Part shown: positions 38,792 to 46,562 of the stretch, one piece after another
Position numbering within the stretch: the stretch's first letter is position 1
Layout: every line of letters starts with the position of its first letter
NCBI RefSeq assembly: GCF_030848505.1
Contig: NZ_JAVDDU010000002.1
Location: 62,001 to 126,000 of the forward strand
Origin: Marinimicrobium hydrolyticum
GTDB taxonomy: Bacteria; Pseudomonadota; Gammaproteobacteria; Pseudomonadales; Cellvibrionaceae
Direction: 5' to 3'
Length of the DNA: 64,000 nucleotides
Notes under the pieces: generated by a model
What the model saw: only the letters and a program-made list of their open reading frames with translations
What the model was told of the DNA's origin: nothing
Database searches by the model: none
Translations under genes and position numbers: made by a program

Positions 38792-40297
38792 CTAAACACC
38801 TTGCTTTAAGAAATAATACGCAGAATTTTGACGCAGCTCATTCTTAAAGCTCCGCACTTTGGTGTCCTCATCAATGATAGTTGCTTCCACGCCGGCCATT
38901 TCACAGAAATCAATCACTTGCTCTATGCTTATAGCTTGAGTGTAGACGCTGTGGTGAGCGCCGCCAGCGTGAATCCAGGCGGCGCCTGCGACGGCTAGGC
39001 TGGGCCGGGGTTCCCACAATGCGGTGCCGACCGGCAGGTGCGGCAGTGGCTCTGGTGGTGTCACAGTATCCACTTCATTCACCAGAATACGGAAGCGAGT
39101 CCCCAAGTCGATGGTGGAGATATTCAGGGCCGGGCCGGGCTTGCCGGTGAAGATTAAGCGGGCGATGTCTTTCTTGATGCCGATGGTGTGCTTGTGCACT
39201 TCCAAGCGGGGCTTTTCCTCAGCGGCGATACTGGGGCAAACCTCCAGCATGTGAGCACCGAGCACTTGGTCACGCGCGCCGAAGTTGTAGGTGTAGTCCT
39301 CCATAAAGGACGTACCGCCCTCACGACCCAAGCTCATCACTTTCACGATGCGGGTCATGGCGGCGGTTTTCCAATCACCCTCAGCGCCATAACCATAGCC
39401 TTTCGCCATCAGCCGCTGTGTGGCCAGACCGGGCAGGCCCGTGAGGCCGGTGAGGTTTTCAAAGCAGTTGGTAAAAGCCTTGAAGCCGCCGTCGTCGAGG
39501 AACTTCTGAATACCCAGCTCCAGGCGGGCTTCGTTTCTCAGCATTTCCATCTGGTGGGAATCTTTCAGCAGCGCTTCTGATACCGTATAGAGCTTAGTGT
39601 ACTCATCGGTGAGCGAGTCAATGTCATCATCACTGATGGAGTTGACCGCCTCAGCCAGGTCCCCCAATCCAAAGGCGTGAACTTCATAGCCGAACTGTAG
39701 CTGGGCGGTGACCTTGTCCCCTTCCGTTACGGCAACTTGACGCATGTTGTCCGCAAAGCGGGCCACTTTTAAGTTCTGCGACTCCTGCCAACCCATCGCT
39801 ACGCGAACCCAGTCGTCAATTTCGGTCTGCACCCGATCAGTCTCCCAATGACCCACAACCACGCGGCGCTGTTGCCCCATGCGGGTACCGATATAGCCAA
39901 ACTCGCGATCACCATGAGCACTCTGGTTGAGGTTCATGTAATTCATGTCTATTTCGGACCAAGGCAGCTCAGCTTTAAACTGGGTGTGCAGGTGCATATA
40001 CGGCTTGTTCAGCGCCTTGAGACCGGCAATCCACATCTTCGCGGGTGAGAAGGTGTGCATCCACAAGATTAAACCCGCACAATTCTCATCACTGTTGGCA
40101 CGCAAACAAACTGCCAGAATTTCTTCGGGGGTTTTTACCGTATCTTGCGCAACGATCGTACAAGAAAGGTTATCCGAATCAGTTAGGCTCGCCGCAATTT
40201 TCTGGCTGTTTTCCGCCACCTGTTTGAGTACACCAGGGCCGTACAGGTGCTGTGAACCGGTTACCAGCCAAACTTCTTTTTGACCATAAATTTTCAT
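38792..40297 (-). CDS. araA: L-arabinose isomerase
   Basis: This 501-residue enzyme converts L-arabinose to L-ribulose. The N-terminus is [20 protein letters not shown]. Metal and catalytic residues lie in [30 protein letters not shown] and in [13 protein letters not shown], with [11 protein letters not shown] and the His in the GGAHHSVYT region. It has normal length and follows araD by 31 bases. Confidence 0.97.
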   Translation of the reverse strand: MKIYGQKEVWLVTGSQHLYGPGVLKQVAENSQKIAASLTDSDNLSCTIVAQDTVKTPEEILAVCLRANSDENCAGLILWMHTFSPAKMWIAGLKALNKPYMHLHTQFKAELPWSEIDMNYMNLNQSAHGDREFGYIGTRMGQQRRVVVGHWETDRVQTEIDDWVRVAMGWQESQNLKVARFADNMRQVAVTEGDKVTAQLQFGYEVHAFGLGDLAEAVNSISDDDIDSLTDEYTKLYTVSEALLKDSHQMEMLRNEARLELGIQKFLDDGGFKAFTNCFENLTGLTGLPGLATQRLMAKGYGYGAEGDWKTAAMTRIVKVMSLGREGGTSFMEDYTYNFGARDQVLGAHMLEVCPSIAAEEKPRLEVHKHTIGIKKDIARLIFTGKPGPALNISTIDLGTRFRILVNEVDTVTPPEPLPHLPVGTALWEPRPSLAVAGAAWIHAGGAHHSVYTQAISIEQVIDFCEMAGVEATIIDEDTKVRSFKNELRQNSAYYFLKQGV

Positions 40298-40328
40298 GAG
40301 GGTATCTCGCTAGCTATGTTCAGGTGAA

Positions 40329-41024
40329 TTAGTTGTTTTGTCCGTAGTAGGCGGTTTTGCCGTGTTTACGCAGGTAATGCTTATCGACAATGGCCTGTTT
40401 CAAGGGCTCTACGCCCTGGTTCAAGGTTCGGCTCAGGTAGGCCATTTTGGCGATCTCTTCCAAAATCACAGCGTGGTAAACAGACTTGGCGGCGTCTTTG
40501 CCCCAGGTAAAAGGCGCGTGCCCGGCAACAATAACCATAGGCACTTCATCCGGGCTGCGGTCTTTGTAGCAGTCGGTGATCTGTACGCCAGTCTCCTCTT
40601 CGTAGTCGCGCTGAATTTGGGAATCGCTCATGACCGCCGTGCAGGGAATGCCGCCATAAGCAAAATCGGCGTGGGTCGTACCCAAGCAGGGGATACTCTG
40701 CTGAGCCTGAGCCCAAGCGGTGGCGTAGGTAGAATGGGTGTGGGTGATGCCCCCAATGGTTTCAAAGTGCCGGTACAGGTGGGTGTGGGTTCGGGTATCG
40801 GAGGAAGGTCGCAACGTGCCCGCCACGATCTCATTCTCCAGATCCACAACCACCATATCTTCCGGCTTCATATCCTCGTAGGACACGCCGCTGGGTTTAA
40901 TGGCAATCACGCCAAGGTCGCGGTCAATTTGCGAAACATTGCCAAAGGTGTACACCACAAGGTTGCGGCGCTGAAGCTCCATGTTGGCTTCATAAACCTG
41001 TTCCTGTAATTCGCGGTAGCTCAT
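40329..41024 (-). CDS. araD: L-ribulose-5-phosphate 4-epimerase
   Basis: This 231-residue class II aldolase-fold enzyme converts L-ribulose 5-phosphate to D-xylulose 5-phosphate. It has FGNVSQIDRD, VAIKPSGVSYEDM-type phosphate binding, the zinc histidines in THTHLYRHF and ITHTHSTYATAWAQ, and the third in VAGHAPFTWG. The ATG overlaps the araB stop by four bases (ATGA). Confidence 0.97.
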   Translation of the reverse strand: MSYRELQEQVYEANMELQRRNLVVYTFGNVSQIDRDLGVIAIKPSGVSYEDMKPEDMVVVDLENEIVAGTLRPSSDTRTHTHLYRHFETIGGITHTHSTYATAWAQAQQSIPCLGTTHADFAYGGIPCTAVMSDSQIQRDYEEETGVQITDCYKDRSPDEVPMVIVAGHAPFTWGKDAAKSVYHAVILEEIAKMAYLSRTLNQGVEPLKQAIVDKHYLRKHGKTAYYGQNN

Positions 41025-42688
41025 GTGAGGGCTCCTTCAACAAAGGCACCCAAATTCTGGTACTGCTTATACAATTGGTTGTATTGAGCCGCCGCTTCAG
41101 GGTTGGGCTGATAAGTTTTGCACACGGGCGACGCCATGGCCCTCTGTGCCGCTTCCACGTTGGGGTAAATGCCCGCAACCGTTGCGGCGAAAATGGCGGC
41201 CCCGAGCGCGCAGCTCTGCTCGCTCTCCAAAACATCGATGGGGCAGTTCCAAACGTCGGCACACGTTTGCATCACGAAATCGGATTTTTTGGAAATGCCG
41301 CCAATGACCACCACTGAATCGATGGCAACGCCCTCTTCTTTAAAGCGCTCGATAATGGCCCGGGCACCAAAGGCGGTTGCTTCGACCAGAGCCCGAAAAA
41401 TGTGCGGGGCTTGGCTACCCATGGTCAAGCCGCTGATGGCCATGGAAAGTGTTTGATCGGCATCCGGCGTGCGCCGACCATTGACCCAATCGAGTGCGGT
41501 GATGCCAGTTTCCCCAACAGGAATTCGACTGGCAGCCTCCCCCAGCGCAGCGAGGATTTTGTCTTCAAGCTCTTCCTGCAACGCCTTGTACGTCGATTCG
41601 TTTACCGTGTCGCTTTTCGGCAACAAGCTGTGTAGCGGCCAGGTGAGCAAATCACGGAACCAAGCATAGAGATCACCAAACGCAGACTGGCCCGCTTCGA
41701 GCCCGACCAGCCCCGGAATCACCGAGCCATCCACTTGGCCGCAGATACCACGGATACACTTTTCACCAATGTCTTCGTACTGAGCCACGGTAATGTCGCA
41801 GGTCGAAGTACCCATCACCTTGGTGAGCACACCGGGCTTCACATTTGCACCTACCGCGCCCATGTGCGCGTCAAAGGCCCCGAAACCTACGGGCGTTTCA
41901 ACGGGTAGGCCCAGCTTATCGGCCCAATCGGAATTCAGAAGCCCGACGACTTCGGCCGAGGTGTAAGTTTCGGCCGGCAAACGGTCGCGGAGTCCGTCCA
42001 GCACCGGATCCAGACCGGCAAAGAATGTGTTTGGGGGGTAACCGCCCCAACTGGCATGCCACATGACTTTGTGGCCCGCTGCACAGCGGCCGGCCCGGAA
42101 TTTGTCGGGGTGTGTGGTGCCGGTCAGTACAGCGGGCATCCAGTCACAGTGCTCCACCCAGCTGTAAGCCGCATCGCGCACTGCGGGATCTTCCCGAAGC
42201 ACATGCAAGGCTTTGGCCCAGAACCACTCCGATGAGTAGATACCCCCTTCGTACTTCAGGTAATTTTCGGGTGCCGCCGCAGCGGCAGCGGTGATCTGCT
42301 GGGCTTCCTTAATGGCCGTGTGATCCTTCCAAAGTACAAACATGGCGTTGGGGTTATCGGCAAATTCCGGCGTGAGCGCCAGAGCTACACCGTCGCTATT
42401 GACAGGAACAGGCGTGGAGCCGGTGGTATCAACACTAATGCCCACAACCCGCTGCGCCGCGCCTTCCGGTGCGCCGGCCCAGAGGCCTTGGACGGCTTGC
42501 TCCAGGCCTTCCAGATAATCCAAAGGATGCTGGCGGAAGCGGCTCTTTGCAGGATCAGAGTACAACCCCTGATTCCAACGTTTGTATGGCACAACCTTGG
42601 TGGCCACCTCTTCACCATTGGCGGTATCCACCAATAGCGCTCGAACCGAGTCGGAGCCATAGTCCAGCCCCAGTGCGTAAAACGTCAT
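41021..42688 (-). CDS. araB: Ribulokinase
   Basis: A 555-residue FGGY kinase that phosphorylates L-ribulose. It starts MTFYALGLDYGSDSVRALLVD; later motifs are DTTGSTPVPV, MGTSTCDI, GLEAGQSAFGD and VVIGGISKKSDFVMQTCADV. The ATG at 42688 follows AGGG at good spacing; an in-frame ATG 21 bases upstream is less likely. It is the first gene of the six-gene arabinose operon. Confidence 0.96.
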   Translation of the reverse strand: MTFYALGLDYGSDSVRALLVDTANGEEVATKVVPYKRWNQGLYSDPAKSRFRQHPLDYLEGLEQAVQGLWAGAPEGAAQRVVGISVDTTGSTPVPVNSDGVALALTPEFADNPNAMFVLWKDHTAIKEAQQITAAAAAAPENYLKYEGGIYSSEWFWAKALHVLREDPAVRDAAYSWVEHCDWMPAVLTGTTHPDKFRAGRCAAGHKVMWHASWGGYPPNTFFAGLDPVLDGLRDRLPAETYTSAEVVGLLNSDWADKLGLPVETPVGFGAFDAHMGAVGANVKPGVLTKVMGTSTCDITVAQYEDIGEKCIRGICGQVDGSVIPGLVGLEAGQSAFGDLYAWFRDLLTWPLHSLLPKSDTVNESTYKALQEELEDKILAALGEAASRIPVGETGITALDWVNGRRTPDADQTLSMAISGLTMGSQAPHIFRALVEATAFGARAIIERFKEEGVAIDSVVVIGGISKKSDFVMQTCADVWNCPIDVLESEQSCALGAAIFAATVAGIYPNVEAAQRAMASPVCKTYQPNPEAAAQYNQLYKQYQNLGAFVEGALT

Positions 42689-42734
42689 ATCACCACCCTT
42701 GTCGCACAACCTTTAAGGCAAATTGCCCGATCAT

Positions 42735-42775
42735 TATATTGTATTATAATATGCAACCGGCGTAATGGCTGTCAA
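42735..42775 (-). promoter_or_regulatory. araB operon promoter overlapped by operator-like site
   Basis: On the minus strand a perfect -35 TTGACA (42775-42770) is followed after 18 bases by TATTAT (42751-42746). The -10 lies inside the AT-rich near-palindrome TATTGTATTATAATA (plus strand, 42737-42751). This is the layout of a repressor-controlled promoter, about 55 bases before araB. Confidence 0.6.
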
Positions 42776-42951
42776 TGCCCTTCGAGCAAAAAGGCTCCAG
42801 GGTTAACGATCAGGCGTCGGGGTGCAGTGATGGTGACTACGGAAAGGTCTGGCAGTGCTGGGGTTAGGTGCTGGAGTAAAAAATAGGTACAAAAGAGTTG
42901 TTGAGGTACGCCTGGTTCACGCCGCTCGGGAGCGGGGTTGGACCCGACGAG

Positions 42952-43722
42952 CTACACCCAGCCACCGTCGACAATGTAATGTTGCGCGGTACACATACGA
43001 CTATCGTCTGAAGCCAGAAACAACGCCATAGCGCTGATGTCTTGCGGCATTACCGATGCCTTCAAACACTGACTGTCAAGAATCGTTTGACTGGCTTCCG
43101 GCGCGGCACATAAGCGACGCTGACGTTCGGTCATTACCCAGCCGGGCACCAGGGTATTCACACGAATGTTGTCCGGGCCCATGTCCCGGGCTAGGCCGCG
43201 GGTCAACCCCTCAATAGCGGCTTTTGAGCTGGTGTAACCCGGCATACCTCCCTGAGTCGCATACCAGCTCATGGAGCCCAGATTTATAATGGCCCCACCA
43301 CCCGCTTTACACATATGGCCATACACAGCCTGGGACGCAAAAAAGTGATGGCGCAGATTAACCGCAATGCGATCATCCCAATAATCCACCGTCACCTCCC
43401 GAAAGTCGTGACGGGTGTCATCAGCGGCATTGTTGATCAACACCGTTACATTGCCCAGATCCCGCCTCACGCTCTCAATCGCGGTCTGAAGCGCTGGCAC
43501 ATTCACCAAGTCACAATGGTAAAAATGTGGTGTGGAGCAATGCTCTAACTGTTCCAATCTGGCAACCAGGGCCTCTGCCTCAGCGCGACGAATATCAATG
43601 AACGCCACCCGAGCCATTTGACAGCAGAACGCCTCGACCAGGTTTGCACCTATACCCGAGGCACCGCCCGTAATCAGCACCACCTTGTCTTGCAAACTTG
43701 GATACTGATTGGTCAACTTCAT
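42952..43722 (-). CDS. SDR-family dehydrogenase, possibly sugar-specific
   Basis: A 256-residue short-chain dehydrogenase with cofactor loop ITGGASGIGANLVEAF, NNAADDTRHD, catalytic Ser in LGSMSWYAT, YTSSK (Tyr and Lys), and the end VDGGWV. An acidic residue after the second strand (FIDIRRAE) suggests NAD. Classic SDRs of this subgroup oxidise free aldoses or sugar alcohols. Next to araBAD it might be an L-arabinose 1-dehydrogenase, but the substrate cannot be read from sequence. It is transcribed separately from araB. Confidence 0.85.
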   Translation of the reverse strand: MKLTNQYPSLQDKVVLITGGASGIGANLVEAFCCQMARVAFIDIRRAEAEALVARLEQLEHCSTPHFYHCDLVNVPALQTAIESVRRDLGNVTVLINNAADDTRHDFREVTVDYWDDRIAVNLRHHFFASQAVYGHMCKAGGGAIINLGSMSWYATQGGMPGYTSSKAAIEGLTRGLARDMGPDNIRVNTLVPGWVMTERQRRLCAAPEASQTILDSQCLKASVMPQDISAMALFLASDDSRMCTAQHYIVDGGWV

Positions 43723-43914
43723 GAAACAGCCTCGTTTATTAGGAGTTATGGGCGGGCGGTGGGACGCTGTGTCCCATCAAAAATGAAAAGTTGAAAATAC
43801 TGCAAATTTGAAGAGTACGCCACCCGCCTCCAGTGACTTTCGGATCACTGAGCGGTGCGCAAAGTAGACTTGATCTTCTTACTATAGGTGATGAGCAGTC
43901 CGCCCTCCCGCTTT

Positions 43915-43936
43915 ATATATACTATAATATAACATT
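43915..43936. promoter_or_regulatory. AT-rich operator-like site between SDR and channel genes
   Basis: TATACTATAATATAACATTA shares TATAACATTA with the receptor site and the TATAATA core with the gntR site (reverse strand). It lies in the 389-base divergent gap 43723-44111, about 195 bases from each start. Nothing else recognisable was seen in this gap. Confidence 0.4.
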
Positions 43937-44111
43937 AATTGCAGGATGCCCATCAATCTCCCCAGAGTCGATCATGGATGAATGGCCCAACAGTTCGCCC
44001 AATGGACCTCCGCACTCAGTTTTATAGAATCCCGACTCCGATTGTTTTGCTAAGGTGCAGGCCGGGGGGATATTCTTGCCATACTATCCACGTCTCGCTA
44101 GGAAAGGACCC

Positions 44112-45206
44112 ATGCTACGGACTACCTTTTTCACAACTTTGTTTGCCCTGCTGGTGTGCTTAACCCATACCACGTACGCCCAGGAACCAGCGGCCTCTCA
44201 GCAGCCGACACCCTTAGTCGTGGGCACAAGGGAGGCGCCCCCCTTTGTCATCAAAGACGCGGACGGAAATTTTTCCGGCATCAGCATTGAACTGTGGCAG
44301 CGGGTCGCGACGGAGCTGGAGCTCGACTATGAGTTTCGTGAAGCCAGCCTGGCGGAGCTGATCGATGGACTACAAGACGGCTCGCTTGATGTCTCCGTGG
44401 CGGCCCTGACCGTTACCGCCAGTCGTGAAGAAATAATTGATTTCACCCACCCCTTCCATACCACTGGACTGACCATTGCCATTCAGCGCCAGAGCGGGCT
44501 GGTGTGGAGCACGTTGAGGCAGCTTTTTTCATGGGAGTTTCTCGCGGCACTCAGTGCGCTGGCTGCGCTTTTGTTTGTGGTCGGCTTTATCTTTTGGGTG
44601 GCAGAACGACGCAAGAACGAAGCCATGTTTGGTGGCTCGCCCGCTGAAGGCATAGGCGCCAGTTTTTGGTGGGCGGCTGTCACCATGACGACGGTGGGCT
44701 ATGGAGACAAAGCCCCCATCACATTCTTTGGGCGTGTGATCGCTTTGATATGGATGTTCGCCGCGATTATTCTCATTTCCGGTTTTACCGCAACCATCGC
44801 CACCACGTTGACCGTTAGCCGACTGGAAACGGACATTCGAGGCTTGGGGGATCTGGGTCGCGCTCGCGTGGCTACAGTAAGGGATTCATCCAGCGCGGAA
44901 CTGCTTCGCTACCGGGGCATACCTTTCACGTCGATAGACGATTTAACCGAAGCAATGGGTGCGCTAGCTGATGACGAACTCGATGCTGTAGTGTACGACC
45001 GACCGATTTTGCAGTATCTGGCGTACCAGGAGTACTCGGACAGTGTACGGGTGCTTTCCACCACGTTCGAACGCCAGGATTATGCCATTGCGTTACCGGA
45101 AGGCAGCCCTCTGCGCCGGCCACTCAACTTGGTGATACTGGAAACCATTGCAGATCCGCAGTGGCAAAACGTACTGACGTCTTATTTGGGGGAAGACGAG
45201 CATTGA
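44112..45206 (+). CDS. GluR0-like ligand-gated potassium channel
   Basis: A 364-residue protein combining a split periplasmic binding domain with a K+ pore, the architecture of prokaryotic ionotropic glutamate receptors. A signal peptide (1-23, cut after TYA) is followed by S1 (about 34-130, with Arg105 in TASREEIIDF as the ligand anchor). Next come TM1 (142-164), the pore helix with TVGYGD (194-199), TM2 (207-233) and S2 (240-360, with Asp296 in VVYDRP as the second anchor). AAGGA lies five bases before the ATG. The ligand may be an amino acid, but the setting next to sugar genes is unusual. Confidence 0.88.
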   Translation: MLRTTFFTTLFALLVCLTHTTYAQEPAASQQPTPLVVGTREAPPFVIKDADGNFSGISIELWQRVATELELDYEFREASLAELIDGLQDGSLDVSVAALTVTASREEIIDFTHPFHTTGLTIAIQRQSGLVWSTLRQLFSWEFLAALSALAALLFVVGFIFWVAERRKNEAMFGGSPAEGIGASFWWAAVTMTTVGYGDKAPITFFGRVIALIWMFAAIILISGFTATIATTLTVSRLETDIRGLGDLGRARVATVRDSSSAELLRYRGIPFTSIDDLTEAMGALADDELDAVVYDRPILQYLAYQEYSDSVRVLSTTFERQDYAIALPEGSPLRRPLNLVILETIADPQWQNVLTSYLGEDEH

Positions 45207-45334
45207 GCCTGAGTAAGCTCGCCTGATTTAGGCATTCTATTCGAGAGCGGGGGTTGGGTTTGGCGATCTACCTCTGGGACACCCGCATAGGTTAGGCGGA
45301 AGTTCTCCAGCATAGAATTGTGATGACCTGAGAG

Positions 45335-45441
45335 GGTGGCGGCTGGGGAAGCTATTCCGGAAGCGCGGTAAACACTTCCCTGTGGCTCCCGCGCGTCATC
45401 CATGACGCGAGGGTTCCGGAATAGCTTCCCCAACCCCCACC
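45335..45441 (+). repeat. Hexaloop-hairpin palindromic repeat, copy E
   Basis: Arms of 28 bases (from 45335 and ending 45441; GGGGAAGCTATTCCGGAA paired with its complement) have two mismatches. The core contains GGTAAACACTTCCCTGTGG, then CGCGTC ATCCAT GACGCG, a 6-bp hairpin with hexaloop ATCCAT, and GAGG, in the same order as copy A but with different arms. Confidence 0.75.
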
Positions 45442-45558
45442 TGGTGCTTATAGCGTTGTTCTGCGGTACTCGACGCTGGGCTTTACGGAACCTCCTGGCT
45501 CCGAATGCCCAATTCCCTTATTTCCCGAAACTTGCAGTATGGCACAGCGGAGAGTGGG

Positions 45559-45642
45559 GCAGGCATTCCCGGACCGTATGCGGCAGGGATGCCGCATCCG
45601 AGCTTACAAGGATGTATTTACAGCGTGTCCGGGTGTGCCTGC
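45559..45642 (-). repeat. Hexaloop-hairpin palindromic repeat, copy F
   Basis: Arms GCAGGCATTCCCGGA and TCCGGGTGTGCCTGC pair with two mismatches. On the minus strand the core reads ACGCTGTAAATACATCC, then ATGCGGC ATCCCT GCCGCAT, a 7-bp hairpin with the family loop. Flanks (GCGGAGAGTGGGGCAG before, CAGCACTTTAACAGAGCT after) resemble copy G. Copies E and F and the REP unit account for most of the 530-base gap 45207-45736. Confidence 0.75.
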
Positions 45643-45680
45643 TTCACTCGCAGCACTTTAACAGAGCTGCAATTAAAAAA

Positions 45681-45707
45681 TGGATCCCCGCATTCGCGGG
45701 AATGACG
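45681..45707. repeat. REP-like hairpin repeat, copy 2
   Basis: TGGATCCCCGC ATTC GCGGGAATGACG matches the unit at 7971-7998 with small changes. It lies downstream of rlmB, between copy F and the gene end, where it could also act as a transcript end. Confidence 0.65.
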
Positions 45708-45736
45708 AATGAAGGATGCGCCGAATCAGCGCAAGC

Positions 45737-46486
45737 TTATGTATTAGCTGCTCGTTGACGAACCGCTTCAAACAAACACACACCCGTAGCAACAGAAACG
45801 TTCAGGCTGCTCACAGAACCGGCCATGGGAATCTTAACTAGATAGTCGCACGTCTCCCGAGTCAAGCGGCGCAACCCCTGACCTTCAGCGCCCATCACCA
45901 ACGCAATGGAGCCGGTTAAGTCAGCTTGATACACCGTTTGCTCCGCTTCGCCGGCTGCACCTACCAGCCACACCCCGGCGTCCTGAAGTTTTTTGAGAGT
46001 GCGCGCCAAATTAGTTACGGGTACGAAAGGCAAAACCTCGGCAGCGCCGCAAGCAACCTTGCGGGCCACAGAGGTTAAACTCGCGGATTTATCCTTGGGT
46101 GCAATCACGGCGTTAACGCCGGCCGCTTCAGCACTGCGTAGGCAAGCGCCCAGATTGTGTGGGTCCGTCACGCCATCCAACACGAGCAGTAAAGCCGGCC
46201 GGTCCAACTCTTCAAGCATGCTGAACAAAAACGCTTCATCATGGCTTTCGCCAGCCTGACATTGCGCGACGACACCCTGATGGTTTTCATTGTCCACCAT
46301 CGTGTCCAACTGAGCACGCGGCTTATGTTGCAGTTGAATATCGTTCGCCTGGGCCAGCGAAAGAATTTTTTGCAGACGCGGGTCATTCCGCCCCTGCAGT
46401 ATATAAAGGTGGCGCACACGTTGCGGGGCGCTTTGTAGCAGCGCCTGCACCGCGTGCAAACCGTATACGGTTTGCGAATCACTCAC
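45737..46486 (-). CDS. rlmB: 23S rRNA (guanosine-2251-2'-O)-methyltransferase RlmB
   Basis: A 249-residue SPOUT methyltransferase with an N-terminal L30e-like substrate domain (VYGLHAVQALLQSAPQRVRHLY). The knotted SAM domain has LDGVTDPHNLGACLRSAEAAGV, ALVMGAEGQGLRRLTRETCD and IPMAGSVSSLNVSVATGVCLFE. It starts with GTG, with GAGGA seven bases upstream. It follows rnr, the usual partner. Confidence 0.96.
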   Translation of the reverse strand: MSDSQTVYGLHAVQALLQSAPQRVRHLYILQGRNDPRLQKILSLAQANDIQLQHKPRAQLDTMVDNENHQGVVAQCQAGESHDEAFLFSMLEELDRPALLLVLDGVTDPHNLGACLRSAEAAGVNAVIAPKDKSASLTSVARKVACGAAEVLPFVPVTNLARTLKKLQDAGVWLVGAAGEAEQTVYQADLTGSIALVMGAEGQGLRRLTRETCDYLVKIPMAGSVSSLNVSVATGVCLFEAVRQRAANT

Positions 46487-46562
46487 AGCTTATTCCTCAG
46501 AGTCACCGCCGGGCGTAGGCGGTGGACCGTTTCGGGCCAAACCCAGGTTTTCAAACCAGTGG

